Below, piece by piece: positions 35,205 to 44,268 of a stretch of DNA of 64,000 bases (position 1 is its first letter; every line of letters starts with the position of its first letter). The notes under the pieces were generated by a model. It was not told the origin of the DNA and did not search any database. It worked only from the letters and a program-made list of their open reading frames with translations. The stretch covers positions 186,001 to 250,000 of the forward strand of contig NZ_SPQR01000003.1 in assembly GCF_004766055.1 (NCBI RefSeq), in the 5' to 3' direction. The stretch comes from Desulfosporosinus sp. Sb-LF (GTDB taxonomy: Bacteria; Bacillota; Desulfitobacteriia; Desulfitobacteriales; Desulfitobacteriaceae). The position numbers and the translations under genes were made by a program.

Positions 35205-36365
35205 CTAAATTATCCCTTGTTTAGTCCAATCTTCAATCTGACTGGGAGTTGCGCCAAGTAAATTTCGCAAAACTTCTTGGGTGTGTTGGCCCAGCGTCGG
35301 AGGTTCAGTGGCTGTTACGTTACTACCTACACCGCCCACAGAGGTGGCTACCTGTATTAGATTTCCCCAGCTGTCTGTTTTCTGCTCCCATACCAAACTC
35401 TTAGACGCTACGTAGTCATGACTCATCATCTCATCGTTTTCTAAAATGGGCATCAGGCAGCAGTCCACCTTTAGCCCAAACTCTGCCCACTCAGCAAATG
35501 TTCTGCTCTTAAAAAGTTTCATAAGATCAATGTACGTTGCATTAGCCATGTCCGCGGGACTAAAATGATCTTTAATCCAGTCTTCCTGATTAACTGCGCG
35601 ACAGAAATTAACCCAGAATTTCTTCTCCAACGCCCCAAGGCTGAGATAACGACCATCACCCGTTTCATAAATATTGTACGCAATTATTCCCCCTGTAATA
35701 TCAGAAATCCCATAACCCGTTCCCGTCACCTTCTGAATTAAGGAGTGTAAAGTCGTCATCCCAATTAGGGTATCTGTGATAGCATAATCTAAATACGATC
35801 CCTCGTGAGTCAGAGAACGTTTTACTAAGGCCGCCAATATAGCCTCAGAAGCACCAATTCCACCAATCATATCGGCAAACTGAAGACATGGCTGAACAGG
35901 CCTACCTTGCTTATCCTTCATTTGTACCAATACCCCGCTTAGTGCCATATAGTTTAGATCGTGACTTCCTAAATCGCTTAATAGTCCTGATTGTCCAAAA
36001 CCTGTCAGCGAACAGTATATTAAATCTGGTCGTACTTTCTTTAGGGCCTGATAGCCTATACCAAGAGCATCGGCCACGCCTGGTCGGAAACTCTCGATTA
36101 CAACATCCGCCTTACTAGCCAGCATAAAGGCCAACTCTTGACCAGGCTTTTCTTTAAGATTAATTGTGACGCTTTTTTTATCACGGTTGTTGGCCAAGAA
36201 CAATAAACCTGTTCCTCCTAGTTCTCCACCCATTTGGCGGGCAGGATCACCACTCAACGGTGGTTCAACCTTAATTACCTCCGCACCTAAGTCAGCAAGA
36301 CGGAGACTAGCAAATGGTCCTGGTAAGTACCGTGAAAAATCAACCACACATAGCCCTTTTAACAT
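35205..36365 (-). CDS. CaiB/BaiF family (class III) CoA-transferase
   Basis: 386 residues, a compact class III enzyme of the FRC/BaiF type. Landmarks: LKGLCVVDFSRYLPGPFASL, LGAEVIKVEPPLSGDPAR, LANNRDKKSVTINLK, SFRPGVADALGIGY, catalytic Asp in CLQFADMIGGIGASEA (about residue 168) and C-terminal GATPSQIEDWTKQGI. GGAGGGG precedes the ATG. It is only distantly similar to the CaiB-like gene at 12576-13859. A near-identical copy of its last 14 codons lies at 36809-36859. The substrate is unknown. Confidence 0.88.
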   Translation of the reverse strand: MLKGLCVVDFSRYLPGPFASLRLADLGAEVIKVEPPLSGDPARQMGGELGGTGLLFLANNRDKKSVTINLKEKPGQELAFMLASKADVVIESFRPGVADALGIGYQALKKVRPDLIYCSLTGFGQSGLLSDLGSHDLNYMALSGVLVQMKDKQGRPVQPCLQFADMIGGIGASEAILAALVKRSLTHEGSYLDYAITDTLIGMTTLHSLIQKVTGTGYGISDITGGIIAYNIYETGDGRYLSLGALEKKFWVNFCRAVNQEDWIKDHFSPADMANATYIDLMKLFKSRTFAEWAEFGLKVDCCLMPILENDEMMSHDYVASKSLVWEQKTDSWGNLIQVATSVGGVGSNVTATEPPTLGQHTQEVLRNLLGATPSQIEDWTKQGII

Positions 36366-36567
36366 TATTACCCCTCCATACTTAGAAATTATTAGTCCAA
36401 TTTTTCCGAGTCGTTAAAACCCCTAGGTCTTTCCACCCTTTCCTACTAATAATCTAGGTCATGCTAGGCGTTAGATAACCATCCTAATAAGTCTACGTTG
36501 TTAAATCACTTTCTCCATCCGCCATCGAATCCCTCTTTTCTCTTGGAAGAAATTTACTACGCTAAAT

Positions 36568-36594
36568 TTGACTACTATTGCACTTAGTAGTCAA
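36568..36594. repeat. Perfect 10-bp palindrome upstream of the CoA-transferase
   Basis: TTGACTACTA and TAGTAGTCAA arms around 7 bases, about 200 bp upstream of the CoA-transferase start. It could be an operator or a terminator; the T-run is on the wrong side for the minus strand. Confidence 0.5.
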
Positions 36595-36683
36595 AAAACT
36601 AGGTGTTTCTCTTCTCCTTCGCATTTGTAAACTATTTTTCTTTGTTGTGCCATTTAAGCCTACGGAGCTTTCGACTTCATAAT

Positions 36684-36745
36684 AAACAAAAAGAGCCCTC
36701 TGTCCGGAAAGGACGGAAAACTCCATGGTCTCATCTCAATTCGTA
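36684..36745 (-). promoter_or_regulatory. Decayed T-box antiterminator/terminator segment
   Basis: Minus strand keeps ATACGAATT and the terminator (GAG...TTTTCCGTCC / GGACAGAGGGCTC, 36693-36723, then T5) nearly identical to the trpBA leader. The T-box proper has changed from GGTGGTACCACGG to AGATGAGACCATGG, which should abolish tRNA-end pairing. Stem I and the promoter are missing. Confidence 0.72.
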
Positions 36746-36808
36746 TCAACCTTATCTTCTTCCAGGTCTCTTCAATCTAATGAGACTGAAGAAATATTCA
36801 GTTCTAGA

Positions 36809-36859
36809 TTAGCCCCTATTAGTCCAATCTTCAATCTGTGTGGGAGTTGCGCCAAAGTT
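36809..36859 (-). pseudogene. C-terminal tail of a second CaiB/BaiF CoA-transferase
   Basis: Minus strand encodes GATPTQIEDWTNRG then TAA, matching GATPSQIEDWTKQGI of the intact gene at 35205-36365. It lies in front of the decayed T-box, just as the intact gene's 3' end lies in front of the working T-box, indicating a tandem duplication of the pair. No other gene was seen in 36860-37090. Confidence 0.8.
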
Positions 36860-37090
36860 AGTACAATTAAACGCATCTAACCTTGTTTCATTACTCATAA
36901 TATGATTATAGTGAAACATCGTTCTCCACGTTCTCCAATTCACCCCTGACAAGAGAAGCGTATAAATGCCACGAGTACAGCGCAGAGTACAGTTATAGCA
37001 TTGATTTATGACAAGTAGAGATAGTTTTACGGCACAATACTAATAGACCTTAAGAAACCAGATTAACCAAGGAGTTCAAATCAGGAAGGA

Positions 37091-38740
37091 ATGATCACCA
37101 TAAATAACGACAACACCCTTCGCCGAGAAATGGAACGTTCTTACGAGCCACTTAGCCCTTTTGAACTTAAAAACAAATTAATTAGCCTTGCACATAAACA
37201 TGGTGATACTAGCCTTTGGGCAATGCTCAACGCCGGAAGAGGCAACCCCAATTGGATTGCAGCCACTCCACGAGAAGCTTTCTTTACTCTAGGCCAATTT
37301 GCTATGGAGGAAACCCGTAGTGTTTGGAAAGATAAGGATCTCGCCGGCATGCCTGGGAAAAAAAGGATCGCAGAACGTCTGAGAACCTACCTTGAAAAGC
37401 ATCAAGACTCACCCGGAGTCGATTTTCTCCAGGCCAGCCTTGATTATGGCACCACCAATCTGGGGTTTAACCCGGATACATGGGTACATGAACTTGTGGA
37501 TGGGATCATTGGCGATAACTACCCAGTACCGGATCGGATGCTCGTTCACCTCGAACAGGTTGTTCATAGTTATCTAATTCAAGAAATGTGTGATAAAGTT
37601 TCTCCTCCCGGAAAATACGACTTGTTCTCCGTTGAGGGTGGCACTGCAGCGATGTGTTATATATTCGACTCTTTAATTGCTAACAATTTACTGTCCATCG
37701 GAGACAAAGTTGCGCTTATGGTGCCAACTTTTACTCCGTATCTGGAGATTCCACATCTATCACGCTATCAGTTTGATGTTGTCAGGATTAGAGCAAATGA
37801 AATCGATGAACGTGGGTTTAATACTTGGCAATATCCCAATTCAGAGATCGAAAAACTAACCGATCCCAGTATCAAGGCATTATTCGTTGTGAACCCTAGT
37901 AACCCACCCTCTGTAGCAATTAGAACAGAGTCAAAGGACTACCTCTTGAAGGTTCTCAAGGAACACAATCCGAATTTAATGATCATTACGGATGATGTAT
38001 ATGGTACGTTCGTCAATGACTTTCGCTCGCTCATGGCGGATTTGCCGTTTAATACCCTCGGAGTATATTCATTCTCTAAATATTTCGGAGCAACGGGTTG
38101 GCGTCTTGGAGTTATCGCCCTTCATCAAGACAATGTCTTTGATCATTTACTAAAAGAACAGCCGAACGAACAAAAAGCCGCTTTGGCTGAACGCTATGGA
38201 ACCATGACTTTAAATCCTGAACAACTTCGTTTTATTGATCGAATGGTTGCGGATAGCCGTCAAGTCGCTCTGAATCATACGGCAGGTTTATCCACTCCTC
38301 AGCAGGTACAAATGAGTCTTTTTGCGCTCTTTGCATTGCTTGATAAAGAGAACCGTTATAAGAAGCTGACACAGGAAATTTGTCACCATCGACAAGCACT
38401 ACTGTACGAAGGCTTCGGTCTAGAGTTACGCAATGATGTATTTGATGCTGCTTACTATAGTCAGATCGATCTATTAGTATGGGCAAAGATCAAGTACGGT
38501 GACGAATTCGTTCAGTACTTAGAAGAGAACTATGAGCCCACTGACATTCTATTTCGGCTAGCAGAGGAATCTTCTATTGTGCTCCTCAACGGCGGCGGAT
38601 TCGGCGGACCGGAGTGGTCCATTCGAACGTCTCTTGCCAACTTGAACGACGAAGCTTATCGTGAAATCGGGGAAACCGTCCAAAAGACGTTTGAGGAGTA
38701 CGCAGCATCATGGAAAGCTGCGAAAGCAACGCCACAGTAA
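37091..38740 (+). CDS. Aspartate 4-decarboxylase (bifunctional aspartate aminotransferase / L-aspartate beta-decarboxylase)
   Basis: 549 residues, the characteristic length of this fold-type I PLP enzyme, which makes alanine and CO2 from aspartate. Landmarks: LNAGRGNPNWIAATPREAFF near the start, MVPTFTPYLEIPHL, FVVNPSNPPSVAI, IITDDVYGTFV and the PLP Lys in VYSFSKYFGATGWRLGV (about residue 315), then GGGFGGPEWSIRTSLANL. AGGAAGG sits only one base before the ATG, a tight spacing. It is one of few plus-strand genes here and stands alone, next to a TDT-family carboxylate transporter. Aspartate/alanine exchange could help proton balance, but no exchanger is visible. Confidence 0.92.
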   Translation: MITINNDNTLRREMERSYEPLSPFELKNKLISLAHKHGDTSLWAMLNAGRGNPNWIAATPREAFFTLGQFAMEETRSVWKDKDLAGMPGKKRIAERLRTYLEKHQDSPGVDFLQASLDYGTTNLGFNPDTWVHELVDGIIGDNYPVPDRMLVHLEQVVHSYLIQEMCDKVSPPGKYDLFSVEGGTAAMCYIFDSLIANNLLSIGDKVALMVPTFTPYLEIPHLSRYQFDVVRIRANEIDERGFNTWQYPNSEIEKLTDPSIKALFVVNPSNPPSVAIRTESKDYLLKVLKEHNPNLMIITDDVYGTFVNDFRSLMADLPFNTLGVYSFSKYFGATGWRLGVIALHQDNVFDHLLKEQPNEQKAALAERYGTMTLNPEQLRFIDRMVADSRQVALNHTAGLSTPQQVQMSLFALFALLDKENRYKKLTQEICHHRQALLYEGFGLELRNDVFDAAYYSQIDLLVWAKIKYGDEFVQYLEENYEPTDILFRLAEESSIVLLNGGGFGGPEWSIRTSLANLNDEAYREIGETVQKTFEEYAASWKAAKATPQ

Positions 38741-38765
38741 AAGTGACTAGAAAATCGCAATTATG

Positions 38766-39866
38766 TCAATGAAAGTTATTTTTCAGTTGAGAAATCGGAC
38801 TACCCATGAACAGTCTTCCACTGACGACCCCCACAACAGTCTTTAAAAACACATAGAACCATAGAAGAATAAGAAGTATCGTTAAGAAAGCTCCATATCC
38901 ATATGTAAGGGGAGAGTGAAAAATCGCCGCTATTTTCTGGCTGGCTATTGTATAGGCTGCCAGGGGAAAGATAAAGGCCCACCATCCCAAACCGAATGGA
39001 ATCCCTTCTCTACGGGAGTGATAAAAACAAATCATTCCAATGATTCCAACCACCCAAATGCCAAAACCCCAAATAATCGCTGCTCCAATATTAGCTAAAT
39101 CAACGGAGGACAAAACTCCCATGTTTTGAGCATTCTTTGCAATATCAACAATTGCACTTACCGCAAGGCCAATTGCGCTTAGAAAAATGCCGAACGTGGG
39201 AGTCAACCCTGCAGGTGGAAGCGGATGTTGCACGAGACGAACGAAAATCACAGCACTAATAAAGATAAATAAAAAGAAGCCAATACCAAACATGGCTATG
39301 TTCGCCATTAAGATGGACATACTCCATGTCGGTGCATACTTTAAACTTAAATTTAAGACGGGATTACCTATCAACAACAAAGCCATATTGGCAATGGGCG
39401 CCATAATCCAGGAAAAATTCGTTGTTTCTGGATTAGGCGCTACTTCAAGTTGCATGATTCTAAAGGTCGTATAAAAGGTAAAGAATATTACTCCTACATT
39501 CGCTATTATCCAAGCCGAGGTCGTAAGTATAAAGGTCAGAGATCCGCCCAAATATCCGCTCCAGATAGTATAAATATTTGTTCCAACAATGACAGTGGCT
39601 ACGGGCATAGTCACAAAAAAGTTACCAGCAACCGGGTGGTGAAGGTCCCTTTGCGCGTACTCGAAAAAAGAAATCCAGCGGATAATCCAGGGGACAAGAA
39701 CCACGAAATAAAGGACATCCGCTAGTATCGCTAAAACCATTCCTAAAATGTGTCCTGCAAAAAAGACAGTTTGCCATTGATATAAGATATTTGCGAGCCC
39801 CCCTGTGCCCATGATCATAGCAAACCATCCTGGTGCTAAATATTTAATCGCATGACGCTCGAGCAT
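38766..39866 (-). CDS. TDT-family (TehA/SLAC1-like) transporter
   Basis: 366 residues with ten predicted membrane segments. The first carries the family signature YLAPGWFAMIMGTGGLAN. I choose the ATG at 39866 (GAGGGG 10 bases upstream) over 39902. Family members move C4-dicarboxylates, sulfite, tellurite or anions. Given the neighbouring aspartate decarboxylase and DAHP synthase genes, a role in acid or sulfite export is possible, but the sequence does not decide. The stop lies 26 bp from that of the convergent decarboxylase. Confidence 0.85.
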   Translation of the reverse strand: MLERHAIKYLAPGWFAMIMGTGGLANILYQWQTVFFAGHILGMVLAILADVLYFVVLVPWIIRWISFFEYAQRDLHHPVAGNFFVTMPVATVIVGTNIYTIWSGYLGGSLTFILTTSAWIIANVGVIFFTFYTTFRIMQLEVAPNPETTNFSWIMAPIANMALLLIGNPVLNLSLKYAPTWSMSILMANIAMFGIGFFLFIFISAVIFVRLVQHPLPPAGLTPTFGIFLSAIGLAVSAIVDIAKNAQNMGVLSSVDLANIGAAIIWGFGIWVVGIIGMICFYHSRREGIPFGLGWWAFIFPLAAYTIASQKIAAIFHSPLTYGYGAFLTILLILLWFYVFLKTVVGVVSGRLFMGSPISQLKNNFH

Positions 39867-39924
39867 GTTATAGAAACCCCTCTTTTTTTCATTATCTCTC
39901 ATCTTGTATCATTGATGTGGCACA

Positions 39925-41058
39925 TCATTTACTTCCTGTGGGGTAGAACGATAGGTCTAATTTTTTTTCCTGAGCAAGTCTACTTTTAATTTGAGATTGA
40001 ACTCCAAACTCAAAAATTAATGAATAAATTCTTTTTACTAATTCTGAAGGAAGTTGTAGATCTGTGGCCAAGTTAACTAAACGCTGAATAATTTCTTTTT
40101 CCCGGCTTGCATCCTTGACCCGATCCAGTCGTTTTTGAGAGCTTAATTTATTTACGAGCTGCATGCGAGCCGCTAATAGTTCGATGATACTTTGATCAAT
40201 GTCATTAATACTTGTTCGCAGGGATTCGAGGTTACCCTCTCCACCCAAGAAGACTCTCTTGACTGATTCGGCGACCACACCAAGTTCTCGGGCTAATTGG
40301 ACAAACTCTTCTGGGTATAGAGACTGAGGTCCATCGCTTACAGCCTCGATCGGATTAGGGTGCATCTCAATCAACAAACCATCCGCGCCAGCGGCAAGTG
40401 CAGCCTTCGATAAGGATGATATCAAGTCTCTTCTGCCCGCTGCGTGACTTGGATCAACAATAACTGGTAGATGAGAAAGTTCTTTGGCGACTACAACGGC
40501 ACTTAAATCCAAGGTATTCCTGGTACTGGGTTCAAAGGTGCGAATTCCCCGTTCACAAAGGATAACATGAGGATTACCAGCAGCTAAAATATATTCGGCG
40601 GCCAACAACCATTCCTCGATGGTTGCAGACAAGCCCCTTTTCAGGATAATTGGCTTATTGATTTTGCCAGCTAATTTAAGAAGCTCGAAATTCTGCATAT
40701 TTCGGGCACCTATTTGAATTATGTCGACCTTGTCAACCACTAAGTCAAGGCTTGGAGCATCTGTCACTTCAGTTACACACAGTAGGCCCTGTTCTTTAGC
40801 GGCTTGAACCAAATAATTGAGTCCCTCTTGCCCCAAACCTTGGAAACTATAGGGAGAGGTGCGCGGTTTAAAAACCCCACCACGCAGGATCTTTCCTCCT
40901 GCCCTTTTTACCGTCTCGGCAGCCTGGCTCATCTGGATACTCGATTCTACAGCACAAGGCCCACCTATTAGAATAATTTCTTTTCCGCCAATAGTTACCC
41001 CATTAACCTCAATGGTACTCCGCTCAGAATTCAGTCCTGCTAATCTCAAATCTTTCAT
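39925..41058 (-). CDS. DAHP synthase with C-terminal chorismate mutase domain
   Basis: 377 residues from the ATG at 41058 (GGGAGG 8 bases upstream). Residues about 20-265 form a type I-beta DAHP synthase: IGGPCAVESSIQM, GGKILRGGVFKPRTSPYSFQG, IIQIGARNMQNFELL, ILKRGLSATIEEWL, CERGIRTFE, VIVDPSHAAGRRD and GLLIEMHPNP. A linker leads to an all-helical chorismate mutase (about 285-360; LRTSINDIDQSIIELLAARM, KDASREKEIIQRL). This order (synthase first, mutase last) is opposite to the B. subtilis fusion. It starts the shikimate pathway; the mutase part probably serves feedback control or chorismate to prephenate conversion. Confidence 0.93.
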   Translation of the reverse strand: MKDLRLAGLNSERSTIEVNGVTIGGKEIILIGGPCAVESSIQMSQAAETVKRAGGKILRGGVFKPRTSPYSFQGLGQEGLNYLVQAAKEQGLLCVTEVTDAPSLDLVVDKVDIIQIGARNMQNFELLKLAGKINKPIILKRGLSATIEEWLLAAEYILAAGNPHVILCERGIRTFEPSTRNTLDLSAVVVAKELSHLPVIVDPSHAAGRRDLISSLSKAALAAGADGLLIEMHPNPIEAVSDGPQSLYPEEFVQLARELGVVAESVKRVFLGGEGNLESLRTSINDIDQSIIELLAARMQLVNKLSSQKRLDRVKDASREKEIIQRLVNLATDLQLPSELVKRIYSLIFEFGVQSQIKSRLAQEKKLDLSFYPTGSK

Positions 41059-41108
41059 AAAAACAGCCTCCCTCAAATTTAATTAATTTGCGGGTTTCTT
41101 CTCGCATG

Positions 41109-41642
41109 TTACTCATCAAAATTCCTCGCTAAGTGATTTAAAGCTTGATCATCGACCCTGTATACAGTCCACTCATCCATAGGGACCGCTCCTAATTGCT
41201 TGTAAAATTGAATAGAGGGTTTGTTCCAGTCTAGGCACCACCATTCTAATCTACCGCACTTCCGATCAACCGCCAATTTCGCTAGAAAGGAAAGCATAGT
41301 CTTCCCAATCCCCATTCCTCTCATTTCGGGTTTGACATATAAATCTTCTAAGTAAATGCCTGGCCTTCCTAAGAACGTAGAAAAATTGTGAAAGAATAAA
41401 GCAAAACCAATCGGAATACCTTTGTATTCGCCAATAATAACCTCAGCCATTTTCCGTTCAAACAGAGATTCTCTTAAAACTTCTTCTGTTGCTACAACTT
41501 CATTCAGCATTTTTTCATAGTCAGCCAATTCCTTGATGAACCCTAAAATCAGAATAACATCCTTTATCTCCGCGAATCTTAATTTTAAATCATTCAACTT
41601 AGTATCGATTGAACTAACGCATCCTTTTTCATCCATATCCAA
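41109..41642 (-). CDS. GNAT N-acetyltransferase, diamine/spermidine acetyltransferase-like
   Basis: 177 residues with TTG start (AAAGGGTG 8 bases upstream). It resembles the SSAT-type subgroup: IKELADYEKM near the start, GFALFFHNFSTFLGRPGIYL, DLYVKPEMRGMGIGKTMLSF (acetyl-CoA loop, about 103-122) and LEWWCLDWNKPSIQFYKQLG. The length is typical. Polyamine or thialysine as substrate is inferred from the resemblance. It lies 50 bp upstream of the DAHP synthase on the same strand. Confidence 0.87.
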   Translation of the reverse strand: MDMDEKGCVSSIDTKLNDLKLRFAEIKDVILILGFIKELADYEKMLNEVVATEEVLRESLFERKMAEVIIGEYKGIPIGFALFFHNFSTFLGRPGIYLEDLYVKPEMRGMGIGKTMLSFLAKLAVDRKCGRLEWWCLDWNKPSIQFYKQLGAVPMDEWTVYRVDDQALNHLARNFDE

Positions 41643-41798
41643 ATTCTTTCACCCTTTCTACGTAAAAACAAGCTGGGACCAAGTGCCTCCAGCCTTGCCT
41701 AATCTCATCTGATCATAAAGGTAATTTCTCATACCGATCCTCAGTCAAACACCAAGAACTATTATAACTTTTTAAAGTATCCCAAACCAGCATTATAT

Positions 41799-41828
41799 TT
41801 GACACACCTACTATTAATATCATTTAAT
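41799..41828 (+). promoter_or_regulatory. Sigma-A promoter of the Ca2+/H+ antiporter gene
   Basis: TTGACA and TTTAAT separated by 18 bases, about 40 bp upstream of the antiporter start codon. Confidence 0.65.
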
Positions 41829-41870
41829 GATTGTTAGTAAATATTATTGAAGTTAGAGGAGGTTTAAATA

Positions 41871-42905
41871 ATGAAGTTTCTCAATCTATTACTTTTGGCT
41901 ATTCCCATCAGCATTCTTCTGCGATTGATGGACTACTCGCCCGTCTTACTTTTTGTTGCTGCTAGTTTAAGCATAATTCCCCTTTCCGGGTATATGGGTA
42001 AAGCCACAGAAGAAATAGCAATCTATGTTGGTCCTAGAGTTGGAGGCTTGCTTAATGCCACTTTTGGCAACGCGGCAGAACTCATCATCACCATTTTCGC
42101 CTTAAGAGCGGGTCTAGCAGAAGTAGTCAAAGCCTCTATAACAGGATCTATCATCGGTAATCTTCTCCTGGTATTAGGGCTTAGCATGCTTCTAGGTGGT
42201 TTTAAGTTTAAAACTCAGAAATTTAATAGGGCAGCAGCTGGTATGCACACTTCGATGCTACTGATGGCAGTTACCGGACTGATCATTCCTGCAGTCTTTA
42301 TTAACACACACACCAATCCCGCTGCAGAGCCCTTAAGCCTAGGAGTAGCTACAGTGTTGATGCTGATTTACTTACTAAGTCTAATATTTTCTCTTCATAC
42401 ACATAAGGACGTTTTTCGTCCCAGCCTAGACCATTCAGAAACTCCAAAGTGGTCAAAGTTAAAAGCCTTGCTGATTTTACTTATTGCCACGTTTTTTGTG
42501 GTCATTGAAAGTGAATTTCTGGTTGGAGGAATTGAACCTGTCGTAAAAACTCTGGGCATTAGCGAACTTTTCATTGGAGTCATAGTGATCCCCATCATCG
42601 GCAATGCTGCCGAGCACTCCACCAGCGTAATGATGGCCTTAAAAAACAAAATGGAAATCAGTCTAGAAATCGCCATCGGTTCCAGTACTCAAATAGCGCT
42701 CTTCGTTGCCCCCCTGCTGGTATTTATAGGATATTTCATGGGCCGACCTCTTGATTTGCTCTTTACAGGATATGAACTCATCGTCATTATCATGGGTACC
42801 GTGATTACCGCAATGATTAGTATGGATGGGCGCTCCAACTGGCTTGAAGGTGCACAGCTTCTGGCAGCCTACGCTATCATGGCTTTAGCCTTCCTTTTCG
42901 TCTAA
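41871..42905 (+). CDS. Ca2+/H+ antiporter (CaCA superfamily, CAX type)
   Basis: 344 residues with about 11 membrane segments. The two inverted alpha-repeats are clear: [20 protein letters not shown] (about 58-77) and [20 protein letters not shown] (about 241-260), each with the acidic residue that binds Ca2+. An acidic/cytosolic loop separates the halves. AGGAGG lies 8 bases before the ATG. It exports Ca2+ in exchange for protons at the cytoplasmic membrane. It is monocistronic, with a strong terminator behind it. Confidence 0.94.
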   Translation: MKFLNLLLLAIPISILLRLMDYSPVLLFVAASLSIIPLSGYMGKATEEIAIYVGPRVGGLLNATFGNAAELIITIFALRAGLAEVVKASITGSIIGNLLLVLGLSMLLGGFKFKTQKFNRAAAGMHTSMLLMAVTGLIIPAVFINTHTNPAAEPLSLGVATVLMLIYLLSLIFSLHTHKDVFRPSLDHSETPKWSKLKALLILLIATFFVVIESEFLVGGIEPVVKTLGISELFIGVIVIPIIGNAAEHSTSVMMALKNKMEISLEIAIGSSTQIALFVAPLLVFIGYFMGRPLDLLFTGYELIVIIMGTVITAMISMDGRSNWLEGAQLLAAYAIMALAFLFV

Positions 42906-42956
42906 TACACTTTCAATTTCAATCTGCAAAAAACAAGAATCATTTCCAGACAATAA

Positions 42957-42991
42957 AGAGGCGACCTGTTAAAGATTGTACAGGTCGCCTA
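42957..42991 (+). terminator. Terminator of the antiporter gene
   Basis: AGGCGACCTGT and ACAGGTCGCCT arms around a 12-base loop, 55 bp past the stop. Confidence 0.8.
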
Positions 42992-43469
42992 CATATAAGA
43001 GCACGTAATGATCTCCCTAACACCAATACAGATCACTTATTACGTAACTATGATCTTGCGACCATCAGCAAGCAAGTCATCACCTATATTGATGATTCGT
43101 TCAACCTTTCAAGATATCTACCCAGCCATATACAGCCTCACGGTTATACATGACCAGAAATTCTTACACATGCATATATCAAACGACATATGGTTGGTAA
43201 GAAACCTTCAACACCCTGAAAAATCTTAGCTCGATTCTTTACGGTAAGTTTGAACCCCAAAACAATCGTAAGACTGTATCAAAGCTTTTCCCCACCATAA
43301 AAAATCTTCCCTCTGACTAGATACAAGTGTTTTACCACCTGAACATAATCTTTAGCCCACCCATACACACCCATTAGAGCATATATAAATCTCGGCTCAA
43401 CCAATTACGTACCCTTATGATCATATTATTAACCGTTTCGACCCGCAATATGCACCTTGCAAGACAAAT
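42992..43469. other. Intergenic stretch, nothing recognisable
   Basis: An AT-rich region between the antiporter terminator and the 3' end of the ABC transporter operon. No frame with a ribosome site or protein-like composition, and no clear hairpin, was seen. Confidence 0.5.
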
Positions 43470-44264
43470 TTAACTCAAAAGCATTCTGTCATTATCAAGC
43501 TCTTCTCCGCTTTTTTTCTCAAACTGCTCGATCAGTCGATCCACGGTCATATTGCTTCTCTCCTGACCTTGAAGATCCATGATGATTTTCCCTTCATGCA
43601 TCATAATCGTCCTTGTCCCGAATTCCAACGAAGCTTTCATATTATGGGTGATCATTAATGTACAAAGTTTCTCCTCAGAGACAATTTTACGAGTCAAATC
43701 CAAGACCTTCCGTGCAATTGTCGGATCGAGGGCTGCTGTGTGTTCGTCAAGAAGCAAAAGCTTAGGTTTTACAATCGTCGCCATCAAAAGCGTAAGGGCT
43801 TGCCGCTGTCCACCAGAAAGGAGTCCTACCTTCTGCTTGATTCGATTCTCAAGACCCAGATCAAGGAGCTTTAGTCGCTCCTTGAAATGGATAGTATCCT
43901 TTTTCGTCACCCCTGGACTTAAACCCACCGATTTCCCCTTGGCAAAAGCGATGGCTAAGTTTTCTTCGATTGTCATATCATAGGCCGTTCCCCTCAATGG
44001 ATCTTGAAACACCCTCCCGATATGTTTGGAGCGTTTAAACTCTGGATCGAATGTCATATCCACCGAATTTATGATAATCTTACCCTCATCTATTTCATAT
44101 ACCCCAGAGATACAGTTAAGCAGTGTGGATTTCCCGGCACCATTGCCTCCGATAATCGTCACAAATTCCCCTTCTTGCAGGGCTAGGTTGACTTCATCAA
44201 GAGCCACTTTTTCATTGTTGCTTCCTTGACCAAACGTCTTACGTAACGCTTCTACTCTAAGCAT
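43470..44264 (-). CDS. ABC transporter ATP-binding protein (tryptophan-type TrpZ)
   Basis: 264 residues, start at the ATG at 44264 (AGGAG 11 bases upstream), four bases after the permease stop. Walker A IIGGNGAGKSTLL, Q-loop RVFQDPLRGTAYDM, signature LLSGGQRQALTLLM and Walker B LLLLDEHTAALDP are all intact. With the permease and lipoprotein it forms a PF04392-type uptake system. The T-box leader with a TGG specifier makes tryptophan, or a precursor such as indole or anthranilate, the likely substrate. Confidence 0.9.
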   Translation of the reverse strand: MLRVEALRKTFGQGSNNEKVALDEVNLALQEGEFVTIIGGNGAGKSTLLNCISGVYEIDEGKIIINSVDMTFDPEFKRSKHIGRVFQDPLRGTAYDMTIEENLAIAFAKGKSVGLSPGVTKKDTIHFKERLKLLDLGLENRIKQKVGLLSGGQRQALTLLMATIVKPKLLLLDEHTAALDPTIARKVLDLTRKIVSEEKLCTLMITHNMKASLEFGTRTIMMHEGKIIMDLQGQERSNMTVDRLIEQFEKKSGEELDNDRMLLS

Positions 44265-44268
44265 CAGG

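Noticed and set aside
43008-43229. 73-codon plus-strand open frame in a gene-free stretch
   Set aside because: No ribosome site, no recognisable protein pattern and ordinary AT-rich composition.
43579-43983. 134-codon plus-strand open frame
   Set aside because: It lies opposite the ABC ATPase, where Walker and signature motifs are intact.
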